A DNA stretch of 64,000 nucleotides from Geodermatophilus telluris (lineage in GTDB: Bacteria > Actinomycetota > Actinomycetes > Mycobacteriales > Geodermatophilaceae), in assembly GCF_900102745.1 (NCBI RefSeq), contig NZ_FMZF01000001.1, positions 682,001 to 746,000 of the forward strand, given 5' to 3'. Shown here one piece after another: positions 25,024 through 32,789 of this stretch. How positions within the stretch are numbered: the first letter of the stretch is position 1; the number at the start of each line of letters is the position of its first letter. The translations under genes were made by a program, and so were the position numbers. Under the pieces are notes generated by a model. It did not search any database. It was not told where the DNA came from and saw only the letters and a list, made by a program, of their open reading frames with translations.

Positions 25024-25788
25024 ATGACCACGGCAGCCAGGCGTCCCACGGGAGAGATCGTGACCGGGAGCCGCGACGCGCGAGCCACCACGCCGGAGGC
25101 ACGCCTCCTCGTGGTCGACGACGAGCCCAACATCCGCGAGCTGCTCTCCGCCAGCCTGCGCTACGCCGGTTTCGAGGTGGCCACCGCGGCCGACGGCCAG
25201 CAGGCGCTGGCACTGGCGTCGTCCTTCCGCCCCGACCTGCTCGTGCTCGACGTGATGATGCCCGGCCTGGACGGCTTCGGCGTGGTGCGGCGGCTGCGCG
25301 AGAGCGGCCGGCACACCCCCGTCCTGTTCCTCACCGCCCGCGACGCGGCCGAGGACAAGGTCTCCGGGCTCACCCTCGGCGGCGACGACTACGTCACCAA
25401 GCCGTTCAGCCTCGACGAGGTGCTCGCGCGGATCCGGGCGGTGCTGCGGCGCAGCTCGTCGCAGCAGCGCGCCGCCGCGAGCCCGCGGCTGACCTTCGCC
25501 GACATCGAGCTCGACGAGGAGTCGCACGAGGTGGTCAAGGACGGCAGCGTCGTGAGCCTCTCCCCCACCGAGTTCAAGCTGCTGCGCTACCTGATGGCCA
25601 ACGCCGGGCGGGTGCTGTCGAAGGCGCAGATCCTCGACCACGTGTGGAACTACGACTTCAACGGTGAGGCCAACGTCGTGGAGTCCTACATCTCCTACCT
25701 GCGCCGCAAGGTGGACACCACCGAGCCCCGCCTGCTGCACACCATCCGCGGGGTGGGCTACACCCTGCGGCTGCCCCGCGGCACGTGA
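25024..25788 (+). CDS. OmpR-family response regulator, PhoP-like
   Basis: DNA-binding response regulator of 254 residues. The receiver has the acidic pair D32-D33, phospho-acceptor D76 in L-V-L-D-V-M-M-P-G and K126 in V-T-K-P-F. The winged helix contains L-S-P-T-E-F-K-L-L-R-Y and V-W-N-Y-D-F-N-G-E-A-N-V-V-E-S-Y-I-S-Y-L, closest in feel to mycobacterial PhoP. About 25 extra residues precede the receiver. It overlaps the histidine kinase start (GTGA) and is probably its partner. If it is PhoP, the PHO box before pstS is a likely target, but the pst-controlling system may lie elsewhere. Confidence 0.9.
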   Translation: MTTAARRPTGEIVTGSRDARATTPEARLLVVDDEPNIRELLSASLRYAGFEVATAADGQQALALASSFRPDLLVLDVMMPGLDGFGVVRRLRESGRHTPVLFLTARDAAEDKVSGLTLGGDDYVTKPFSLDEVLARIRAVLRRSSSQQRAAASPRLTFADIELDEESHEVVKDGSVVSLSPTEFKLLRYLMANAGRVLSKAQILDHVWNYDFNGEANVVESYISYLRRKVDTTEPRLLHTIRGVGYTLRLPRGT

Positions 25789-27404
25789 GCGCACCGCGGC
25801 CCGACGAGCGCAGCGGCACCCGCCTCCCGCGGGTGCCGCTGCGCGTCACGCTGGTCGCCCTGCTCCTGGTGCTGGTGGCCGTCGCGCTCACCGCCACCGG
25901 GGTCACCGCCACCTCGCTGCTGCACCGCTACCTGGGCCAGCAGCAGGACGTCGACCTGGGCGCCACGCTGGGTGCGGCACGCCAGAACCCCGACGTGATG
26001 GCCGCGTGCTGGCAGGACCAGCCCCCGACGCGCTACGTCGTCCCGGACACCTACGTCGCCTGCCTGCGGCCCGACGACGGCGTGCTGGTGGTCGTCTTCG
26101 GGCCGCCGTCGGAGGACCAGCTGCCCGAGGTCGACGCCGGGGTCGTCACCGACCTCCTGCAGGGCAACGGCGACGAGGGGGACGGCGACGCCCCCGGGCA
26201 GCCCGGGGGCGGGCCCGCCCGGGAGGCGGTCGTGGACTCGGCGGACGGCGACGGCGCCTGGCGGCTCACCGCTCAGCAACTGCCCGGCGGGCCCGTCGTG
26301 GTCGTCGGGACCGACCGCGACCGGGACGCCGAGGTGATCGGCCAGCTCGTGCTCATCGAGGTGGTCGTCGGGCTGGTCGTGCTCGCCGTCCTCGGGCTGG
26401 CCGGCTACGGGCTGGTGCGCAGCAGCCTGCGCCCGCTGGCCGCCGTCGAGCGGACCGCGCAGGCCATCGCCGCCGGCGACCTCTCCCAGCGGGTGCCGCC
26501 CGGCGACGGCCGGACCGAGGTGGGCCGGCTGTCCCAGGCGATCAACGGCATGCTCGCCCGCATCGAGAGCGCCTTCCGCGCCCAGCAGGCCTCCGAGGGG
26601 CAGGCCCGCGCCTCGGAGGAGCGGATGCGGCGCTTCGTCGCCGACGCCAGCCACGAGCTGCGCACCCCCCTGACCTCCATCCGCGGGTTCGCCGAGCTCT
26701 ACCGCCAGGGCGCGGTGGGCACCCCGGAGGAGACCGCCCGGCTCATGCAGCGCATCGAGAGCGAGGGCGCGCGGATGGGCGTGCTCGTCGAGGACCTGCT
26801 GCAGCTGGCCCGCCTCGACCAGCAGCGGCCCCTGACGATCACGCCGGTGGACCTCGCCGAGGTCGCCGGCGACGCCGTCCACGACGCCCGCGTGCTGCAG
26901 CCGGAGCGGCCCGTCACCCTGCAGCTGGACGACTCGCTCACCGAGGTGCCGGTGGTGCTCGGCGACGAGGCCCGGCTGCGCCAGGTGGTCGGCAACCTGG
27001 TGACCAACGCGCTGGTGCACACCCCACCCACCGCCGCGGTGCGCGTCTCGGTCGGGGAGGACACCAGCGGCGGGGGCGACCGGGTGGTGCTGCGGGTCGC
27101 CGACGAGGGGCCCGGCATGGCGGCGGAGGACGCCGCGCGCGTGTTCGAGCGCTTCTACCGCGCCGACGCCTCCCGCAGCCGCGTCGCCGGCGGCACCGGG
27201 CTCGGCCTGTCCATCGTGGCCGCGCTGGTGGCCGCGCACGGCGGCGACGTCACGCTGGACACCGCACCCGGCCGGGGGGCGGTGTTCACCGTCCGCCTGC
27301 CCCGCTCCGGCCCGGCCGGGGGCGACGGGACGGCGCCCCAGCCCGAGCAGCCCGCCGGGCAGCCGCGGCCGCCGTCCGGGCTACCGTCCGCGGGTGACTC
27401 CTGA
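25785..27404 (+). CDS. Sensor histidine kinase, partner of the PhoP-like regulator
   Basis: Membrane sensor kinase of 539 residues. Membrane helix at about 21-42, a periplasmic domain to about residue 185 with an acidic low-complexity loop, second helix 186-208, HAMP to about 262, then the DHp box S-H-E-L-R-T-P with H290. The ATPase has the N-box N-L-V-T-N-A-L, D-E-G-P-G-M and G-G-T-G-L-G-L-S. Two cysteines in the sensor region (A-A-C-W and V-A-C-L) might form a disulfide. A proline-rich tail follows the catalytic domain. Translationally coupled to the regulator. Confidence 0.92.
   Translation: MSAPRPDERSGTRLPRVPLRVTLVALLLVLVAVALTATGVTATSLLHRYLGQQQDVDLGATLGAARQNPDVMAACWQDQPPTRYVVPDTYVACLRPDDGVLVVVFGPPSEDQLPEVDAGVVTDLLQGNGDEGDGDAPGQPGGGPAREAVVDSADGDGAWRLTAQQLPGGPVVVVGTDRDRDAEVIGQLVLIEVVVGLVVLAVLGLAGYGLVRSSLRPLAAVERTAQAIAAGDLSQRVPPGDGRTEVGRLSQAINGMLARIESAFRAQQASEGQARASEERMRRFVADASHELRTPLTSIRGFAELYRQGAVGTPEETARLMQRIESEGARMGVLVEDLLQLARLDQQRPLTITPVDLAEVAGDAVHDARVLQPERPVTLQLDDSLTEVPVVLGDEARLRQVVGNLVTNALVHTPPTAAVRVSVGEDTSGGGDRVVLRVADEGPGMAAEDAARVFERFYRADASRSRVAGGTGLGLSIVAALVAAHGGDVTLDTAPGRGAVFTVRLPRSGPAGGDGTAPQPEQPAGQPRPPSGLPSAGDS
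27382..27393 (+). promoter_or_regulatory. Leaderless promoter inside the kinase 3' end
   Basis: TACCGT (27382-27387), six bases, then GTG 27394. It lets the thioesterase-cysQ-cysD genes be transcribed separately from the two-component system that they overlap. Confidence 0.45.
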
Positions 27405-28110
27405 CGCCGAGGGCGCTGTCCACGACCCCGAGCTGATGGCCGCGGTCGCCGACCTCGGGGACGCGCTGCGCGGCCTGGTCGACGCCTCGGTGCGGACCAC
27501 GGTGCCCCCGGCCGAGCTGCGCGAGGTCGCCGCCGCCGTCCGTGCCGCCCGCGGGCGGCTGGCCGCGCGCACCCGCCCGGCCACCCAGCTGCCCGTCCTC
27601 GACGACCTGCTCGCCTTCCGCCGCGTCTACAACCCGGTCACCGGGGTGGGCAGCGCGCTGGCCCCGCCGATCCGGTTCCGGGAGGACGCCGACGGCGTGG
27701 TCGCCGAGACCTCGTTCGGGCTGGCCTACGAGGGTCCGCCGGGGTTCCTGCACGGCGGGATGAGCGGCCTGGTCGTGGACCAGGCGCTGGGCGTCGCGGC
27801 GATCCGCGCGGGGCTGTGGGGCATGACGGCGCGGCTGGAGCTGGACTACCGCCGCCCGGTGCCGCTGGAGACCCCCGTCGTCCTCCGCGCCGCCGTCGCC
27901 GAGAACGCGGGCCGCAAGGTCGTCGTCACCGGCACCGTCGCCCTGGCCGCGACGCCGGGGACGCCGCTGGTCGAGGCCCGCGGCGTGTTCGTGCTGCCGC
28001 GCGAGGAGCTGCGCGCCACCTACTTCGCGGAGATCACCGACGCCTCGGGCCGGCACGCCCCGCCCTCGCGCCCCACCGACGCCACCGCGCCGGCGGGCGG
28101 TGCCGCGTGA
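27394..28110 (+). CDS. PaaI-type hotdog-fold thioesterase
   Basis: Predicted acyl-CoA thioesterase of 238 residues. The hotdog domain has G-P-P-G-F-L-H-G-G-M-S-G-L-V-V-D-Q, the catalytic H-G-G-[MA] region of the PaaI/UPF0152 group, and L-E-L-D-Y-R-R-P-V-P-L. About 70 residues precede it, a helical N-terminus common to actinobacterial members. GTG 27394 overlaps the kinase stop by eleven bases and fits a leaderless start. Its own stop overlaps the cysQ start (GTGA). Substrate unknown. Confidence 0.85.
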   Translation: MTPDAEGAVHDPELMAAVADLGDALRGLVDASVRTTVPPAELREVAAAVRAARGRLAARTRPATQLPVLDDLLAFRRVYNPVTGVGSALAPPIRFREDADGVVAETSFGLAYEGPPGFLHGGMSGLVVDQALGVAAIRAGLWGMTARLELDYRRPVPLETPVVLRAAVAENAGRKVVVTGTVALAATPGTPLVEARGVFVLPREELRATYFAEITDASGRHAPPSRPTDATAPAGGAA

Positions 28111-28841
28111 GGGACGTCGAGGTCGCGGCCGCCGCCGCGCGGGCGGCCGCCGACGTGCTGGTGGCGCTGCGCGCCGGCGGGCTGACCGGACGCGCGCTCG
28201 GCGACGCCGGCGACGCCGCGGCGCAGGAGGCGATCGCCGGCGTGCTGGCCGCGCACCGGCCCGACGACGTCGTCTTCAGCGAGGAGGCCGCCGACGACCG
28301 CAGCCGGCTAGGCGCCGGCCGGGTGTGGATCGTCGACCCGCTCGACGGCACCCGCGAGTACGGGGAGACGGACCGGTCCGACTTCGCCGTCCACGTGGCG
28401 CTGTGGGTGCGCGGCGGGCTGGGGCCGGCCGCGGTGGCGCTGCCCGCCGTCGGCGAGGTGCTGGTGACCGACCCCGCGCCCCCGCCACCGGCCACCACGG
28501 ACCGGGCACCGCGGATCGCGGTCAGCCGCACCCGCCCGCCGGCCCAGGCGGCCGCGGCCGCCGCGGCGGTCGGCGGGGAGCTGGTGCCCCTCGGCTCGGC
28601 CGGCTGGAAGGTCACGGCCGTGGTGCGCGGCGAGGTCGACGCCTACGTGCACGCCGGCGGCATGTACCAGTGGGACTCCGCCGCACCGGTCGCCGTCGCC
28701 CTCGCCGCCGGGCTCACCGCCCTGCGGCTGGACGGCTCGCCGCTGCGCTACAACGAGCCCGACCCCTCCCTGCCCGACCTGCTGGTCTGCCGCCCCGAGT
28801 TGACCGCCGGCCTCCTGGCCGCCGTGCGCGCACCCGCGTGA
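28107..28841 (+). CDS. cysQ: 3'(2'),5'-bisphosphate nucleotidase CysQ
   Basis: Inositol-monophosphatase-fold phosphatase of 244 residues that removes the 3' phosphate of PAP/PAPS during sulfate assimilation. Metal ligands S-E-E-A, D-P-L-D-G-T-R-E-Y and Q-W-D-S-A-A-P are intact. The helix between the first two motifs is short, as in actinobacterial CysQ. GTG 28107 overlaps the thioesterase stop. It directly precedes cysD (14 bases), so the gene set handles both synthesis of APS and recycling of its by-product. Confidence 0.9.
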   Translation: MRDVEVAAAAARAAADVLVALRAGGLTGRALGDAGDAAAQEAIAGVLAAHRPDDVVFSEEAADDRSRLGAGRVWIVDPLDGTREYGETDRSDFAVHVALWVRGGLGPAAVALPAVGEVLVTDPAPPPPATTDRAPRIAVSRTRPPAQAAAAAAAVGGELVPLGSAGWKVTAVVRGEVDAYVHAGGMYQWDSAAPVAVALAAGLTALRLDGSPLRYNEPDPSLPDLLVCRPELTAGLLAAVRAPA

Positions 28842-28855
28842 CGGACACTGGGGGC

Positions 28856-29764
28856 GTGACGACCCCCGACTACCGGCTCACCCAGCTGGAGACCCTCGAG
28901 GCCGAGTCGATCCACGTGATCCGCGAGGTGGCCGCCGAGCTCGAGCGCCCGGTGCTGCTGTTCTCCGGCGGCAAGGACTCGATCGTCATGCTGGAGCTGG
29001 CCCGCAAGGCCTTCGCGCCGGCGCGCATCCCGTTCCCGGTGATGCACGTCGACACCGGGCTCAACTTCCCCGACGTCCTGGAGTTCCGCGACAAGCGGGT
29101 GGCCGAGCTCGGCGTGCAGCTGGTGGTGGCCTCGGTGCCCGACGCGATCGCGCAGGGCCAGGTCAAGGAGGAGCCCAACGGCTCCCGCAACCGGATCCAG
29201 ACGCCGGTGCTGCTCGACGCGGTGGAGGAGCACGGCTTCACCGCGCTGTTCGGCGGCGCCCGGCGCGACGAGGACAAGGCGCGCGCCAAGGAGCGGGTGT
29301 TCTCCTTCCGCGACGAGTTCGGCCAGTGGGACCCGAAGAACCAGCGCCCGGAGCTGTGGGACCTCTACAACGGCCGGATCCACCTGGGCGAGTCGATCCG
29401 GGTGTTCCCGCTGTCGAACTGGACCGAGCTCGACGTCTGGCAGTACATCGCCCGCGAGGGCATCGCCATCCCGCCGCTCTACCTCGCCCAGGAGCGGGAG
29501 GTGGTCGAGCGGCAGGGGATGCTCTACGCCGTCAACGAGTTCGTCCCGGCGCGCGAGGGCGAGCGGGTGTTCCGCGAGTCGGTGCGCTACCGGACCGTCG
29601 GCGACGCCAACCTCACCGCCGCGGTGCGCTCCCGGGCGACGACGGTCGAGGAGGTCATCGCCGAGGTCGCGGTGACCCGGATGACCGAGCGCGGCGCCAC
29701 CCGCGGCGACGACAAGGTCAGCGACGCGGCGATGGAGGACCGGAAGAAGGAGGGCTACTTCTGA
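28856..29764 (+). CDS. cysD: Sulfate adenylyltransferase subunit 2 CysD
   Basis: Catalytic subunit of ATP sulfurylase (302 residues), forming APS from ATP and sulfate. PP-loop F-S-G-G-K-D-S-I-V-M-L, H-V-D-T-G, G-G-A-R-R-D-E-D-K-A-R-A-K-E-R and the C-terminal G-Y-F are as in E. coli CysD. Partner CysN is encoded 350 bases downstream, separated by a hairpin repeat and an opposite-strand small gene, an unusual interruption. The hairpin repeat starts at the base after the stop codon. Confidence 0.96.
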   Translation: MTTPDYRLTQLETLEAESIHVIREVAAELERPVLLFSGGKDSIVMLELARKAFAPARIPFPVMHVDTGLNFPDVLEFRDKRVAELGVQLVVASVPDAIAQGQVKEEPNGSRNRIQTPVLLDAVEEHGFTALFGGARRDEDKARAKERVFSFRDEFGQWDPKNQRPELWDLYNGRIHLGESIRVFPLSNWTELDVWQYIAREGIAIPPLYLAQEREVVERQGMLYAVNEFVPAREGERVFRESVRYRTVGDANLTAAVRSRATTVEEVIAEVAVTRMTERGATRGDDKVSDAAMEDRKKEGYF

Positions 29765-30026
29765 AAGGACCTCCCTGCCCCCCGCCACTCGCGCGCTCGC
29801 GGCGGGCCCCTGCAGGGAGGCCACGCTGCAGGGCACCACGCGCTCGACGGCGGCGCTTCCGGTAGCGCAGCAGCGCCCAGGCGGTGACGGCGAACAGCAG
29901 CATGCCCGCCGGCCAGGCCACGGCCTCCGGGGCGCCGACGCCCAGGGCCTCGGCGGCCACGTAGGCGACGGCGTAGCCCAGCGACACCACCAGCAGCACC
30001 GGGACGAGGAACACCAGGCCGCCCAC
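29718..30026 (-). CDS. Small two-helix membrane protein overlapping cysD
   Basis: A 102-residue protein. Two hydrophobic helices (V-F-L-V-P-V-L-L-V-V-S-L-G-Y and M-L-L-F-A-V-T-A-W-A-L-L) are followed by R-Y-R-K-R-R-R-R. GTG 30026 follows GGAGGAG by five bases, a good ribosome site. The last 45 or so residues are encoded by the antisense of the hairpin repeat and of the cysD 3' end and look like low-complexity read-through. The gene probably once ended near the basic stretch. It is the only gene between cysD and cysN. Function unknown. Confidence 0.55.
   Translation of the reverse strand: MGGLVFLVPVLLVVSLGYAVAYVAAEALGVGAPEAVAWPAGMLLFAVTAWALLRYRKRRRRARGALQRGLPAGARRERASGGGQGGPFRSSPPSSGPPSPRR
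29765..29823 (+). repeat. Dispersed 3'-end hairpin repeat, copy 2 of 3
   Basis: Starts with the base after the cysD stop. The arms GGACCTCCCTGC and GCAGGGAGGCC flank an inner CCCGCC / GGCGGG stem and a loop reading ACTCGCGCGCTCGC. The copy at 53338 shares most of this sequence, including the ACTCGCG-GCTCGCGG centre. The position suggests a terminator for cysD. Confidence 0.7.
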
Positions 30027-30113
30027 GCGCGCTCCTCCCGCGGGCCCGGTGGCCCTCCTCACACCAGCGTCCCCCGATCCGGCCCCGGACGCTGCCGTCC
30101 GCTCCGGCTGGGG

Positions 30114-31439
30114 ATGATGGGGGGCATGTCCGAGCCAGTCGTCGACGTCCACTCGCCCGCCGCCGAGCAGGCGGCCGAGATCGCGACCGCGCGCAAGGAC
30201 ATCCTCCGGATCGCCACCGCCGGCTCGGTCGACGACGGCAAGAGCACGCTCATCGGCCGGCTGCTCTACGACAGCAAGGCCGTCTTCGAGGACCAGTACG
30301 AGGCGATCGAGCGGGCCAGCAAGGGCGACTACGTCGACCTGGCGCTGCTCACCGACGGCCTGCGCGCCGAGCGCGAGCAGGGCATCACCATCGACGTCGC
30401 CTACCGGTACTTCTCCACCCCGCGGCGGACGTTCATCCTCGCCGACACGCCCGGCCACGTGCAGTACACCCGCAACATGGTCACCGGCGCCTCCACCGCC
30501 GACCTGGCGATCGTGCTGGTCGACGCGCGCAAGGGGATGCTCGAGCAGAGCCGGCGGCACGCCTTCCTGGCCTCGCTGCTGCGGGTGCCGCACCTGGTGG
30601 TCGCGGTGAACAAGATGGACCTCGTCGACTGGTCGCAGGAGACCTTCGAGGCCATCGCCGACGAGTTCAGCGCCTTCGCCGCCCGCCTCGACGTCCCCGA
30701 CCTGACCGTCGTCCCGATCTCGGCGCTGCACGGCGACAACGTGGTCACCCGCTCCGACCGCGCGCCCTGGTACCAGGGGCCCTCGCTGCTGCACCACCTC
30801 GAGCACGTGCACGTGGCCAGCGACCGCAACCTCGTCGACGTCCGGTTCCCGGTGCAGTACGTGGTCCGGCCGCAGTCCGACGCGCACCACGACTACCGCG
30901 GCTACGCGGGCACCGTGGCCAGCGGCGTGCTGCGCGTCGGCGACGAGGTGCAGGTGCTGCCCAGCGGCCTGACGACGACGGTCGCGGCGATCGACGGCCC
31001 GCGCGGCCCGGTGCAGGAGGCCTTCCCGCCGATGGCGGTGACCCTGCGGCTGGCCGACGACCTCGACGTCTCCCGCGGCGACCTCGTCTGCCGCCCGGCC
31101 AACGCGCCCCAGGCCACCCAGGACCTCGACGCGCTGGTCTGCTGGATGGCCGAGGAGCCGCTGCGGCCGCGCCAGCGGCTGGCGGTCAAGCACACGACCC
31201 GCTCGGTGCGGGCGGTGGTCAAGGAGCTGGTGTACCGGCTCGACGTCAACACGCTGCACCGCGACCAGGAGGCCGGCGAGCTCGGCCTCAACGACATCGG
31301 CCGGGTCCGGCTGCGCACCACCCAGCCGCTGTTCGTCGACGACTACAACCGCAACCGGGTCACCGGCCGGTTCATCCTGGTCGACGAGGCCACGAACGCC
31401 ACCGTGGCCGCCGGGATGCTCCCGCCGCACCGCGGCTGA
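30114..31439 (+). CDS. cysN: Sulfate adenylyltransferase subunit 1 CysN (GTPase)
   Basis: Regulatory GTPase of ATP sulfurylase, 441 residues. G-boxes G-S-V-D-D-G-K-S-T, D-T-P-G-H and N-K-M-D are intact, followed by two beta-barrel domains as in EF-Tu. It stops after the EF-Tu-like part; unlike mycobacterial CysNC there is no fused APS kinase. Three close ATGs (30114, 30117, 30126) could start it; the last begins the conserved M-S-E. Works with CysD. Confidence 0.96.
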   Translation: MMGGMSEPVVDVHSPAAEQAAEIATARKDILRIATAGSVDDGKSTLIGRLLYDSKAVFEDQYEAIERASKGDYVDLALLTDGLRAEREQGITIDVAYRYFSTPRRTFILADTPGHVQYTRNMVTGASTADLAIVLVDARKGMLEQSRRHAFLASLLRVPHLVVAVNKMDLVDWSQETFEAIADEFSAFAARLDVPDLTVVPISALHGDNVVTRSDRAPWYQGPSLLHHLEHVHVASDRNLVDVRFPVQYVVRPQSDAHHDYRGYAGTVASGVLRVGDEVQVLPSGLTTTVAAIDGPRGPVQEAFPPMAVTLRLADDLDVSRGDLVCRPANAPQATQDLDALVCWMAEEPLRPRQRLAVKHTTRSVRAVVKELVYRLDVNTLHRDQEAGELGLNDIGRVRLRTTQPLFVDDYNRNRVTGRFILVDEATNATVAAGMLPPHRG

Positions 31440-31458
31440 CGGGAGCACCCCGGCCGGC

Positions 31459-32289
31459 TCAGGCCGCGGCGGCGGCTCCGCCGGAGGCCCGCTGCAGCGC
31501 CCGGCGGGTGAGCAGCCGGGCCAGGTGGCGGCGGTACTCCTGGTCGGCGTGCATGTCCGCGCCCGGGCTGGTGCCCTGGTCGGCCAGCGCCGCCGCCTCC
31601 TCGATCGAGGCCCCCCGGGCCAGCGCCTCCTCGGTGGCGGTGGCCCGCACCACCGAGCCGGCCATGTTGGCCAGCGCCACCCGGCCCTCGACGGCGGCCA
31701 CCGCGACGATCGGCCAGTCGTTGGCCCGGCGGGTGAACTTCTCGTAGGCCCAGCCGGCCGACCCGGTGCGCGGCACCCGGACCTCGACGATCAGCTCGTC
31801 GGGCTGCAGCGCCGTCTCGAAGAAGCCCAGCCAGAACTCGGTGATCGGGATCTCGCGGCGCCCGCCCGGGCCCTGCACCACCACGGTGCCGCCCAGTGCG
31901 AGCAGCGCCGTCGGCAGGTCCGACGCCGGGTCGCTGTGCGCGACGGTCCCGCCGATGGTGCCCCGGTGCCGCACCTGCGGGTCGCCCACCTGGCTCGCCA
32001 CGTACGGCAGGATCGGCACCTCGGCCGCGGCGACGGCGTCCCGCTCCAGCTCGTGGTGCCGGGTGCCCGCACCGATGGCGACCTCCTCACCCTCCACCCG
32101 CACGTAGGACAGGTCGCGGATGCCGCTGATGTCGATGAGCACCGACGGGACGGCCAGCCGCAGCTTCATGATCGGCAGCAGCGAGTGCCCGCCGGCGAGG
32201 ACCTTGGCGTCCTCACCGTGCTCGGTGAGCGCGGCCACGGCCTCGTCCACCGACTGCACCCGCACGTAGTCGAACTGCGAGGGGATCAC
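31459..32289 (-). CDS. coxM: CoxM-like FAD-binding subunit of a CO dehydrogenase-family enzyme
   Basis: Medium subunit (276 residues) of a xanthine oxidase-family hydroxylase. FAD-binding motifs [24 protein letters not shown] and the CoxM C-terminal domain are present. GTG 32289 overlaps the coxS stop (GTGA). Order on this strand is coxL-coxS-coxM. No accessory genes (coxD/E/F/G) are adjacent. Function as CO dehydrogenase depends on the large subunit, which is form II (see coxL). Confidence 0.93.
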   Translation of the reverse strand: MIPSQFDYVRVQSVDEAVAALTEHGEDAKVLAGGHSLLPIMKLRLAVPSVLIDISGIRDLSYVRVEGEEVAIGAGTRHHELERDAVAAAEVPILPYVASQVGDPQVRHRGTIGGTVAHSDPASDLPTALLALGGTVVVQGPGGRREIPITEFWLGFFETALQPDELIVEVRVPRTGSAGWAYEKFTRRANDWPIVAVAAVEGRVALANMAGSVVRATATEEALARGASIEEAAALADQGTSPGADMHADQEYRRHLARLLTRRALQRASGGAAAAA

Positions 32290-32789
32290 GCCTCGACCTC
32301 CTGGACCTGGGGCACCTGGCCGGCGGCCGGCCCGGCCTGGGCGGCGGACCGCACCGCCCGCACGATGTTGTGGTAGCCGGTGCACCGGCAGAGGTTGCCC
32401 TCCAGCCCCTCGCGGACCTCGCGGTCGGAGGGGTCGGGGTTGTCGGCCAGCAGGCCCACCGCCGCCATGACCATGCCCGGCGTGCAGAACCCGCACTGCA
32501 GGCCGTGCTCCTCGCGGAACGCCCGCTGCACGGGGTGCAGCTCGCCGTCCGGCCCGGCCAGGCCCTCGAGCGTGGTGACCTGCGCGCCGTCGGCCTGGAC
32601 CGCCAGCACCGTGCAGGACTTCACCGACAGCCCGTCGACGATCACGGTGCACGCGCCGCACGAGGTGGTGTCGCAGCCGATGTTGGTCGCCGTGAGCCCG
32701 CGCACCTCCCGCAGGTAGTGCGCCAGCAGCAGCCGCGGTTCGACCTCGTCGGTCCGCTGCTGGCCGTTGACGGTGATCGAGACCTGCAT
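32286..32789 (-). CDS. coxS: CoxS-like [2Fe-2S] subunit
   Basis: Small iron-sulfur subunit, 167 residues. Plant-type cluster ligands [10 protein letters not shown] and the later C, then the second cluster [12 protein letters not shown] and N-L-C-R-C-T-G-Y are all intact. Carries electrons from the molybdenum site to FAD. The start ATG shares its A with the coxL stop (TGATG), and the end overlaps coxM, so the three are coupled. Confidence 0.95.
   Translation of the reverse strand: MQVSITVNGQQRTDEVEPRLLLAHYLREVRGLTATNIGCDTTSCGACTVIVDGLSVKSCTVLAVQADGAQVTTLEGLAGPDGELHPVQRAFREEHGLQCGFCTPGMVMAAVGLLADNPDPSDREVREGLEGNLCRCTGYHNIVRAVRSAAQAGPAAGQVPQVQEVEA

Noticed and set aside
28841-28856. A cysteine leader peptide before cysD similar to the one at 11035
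   Set aside because: The gap is only 14 bases and no short frame with clustered Cys codons was found in or near it.
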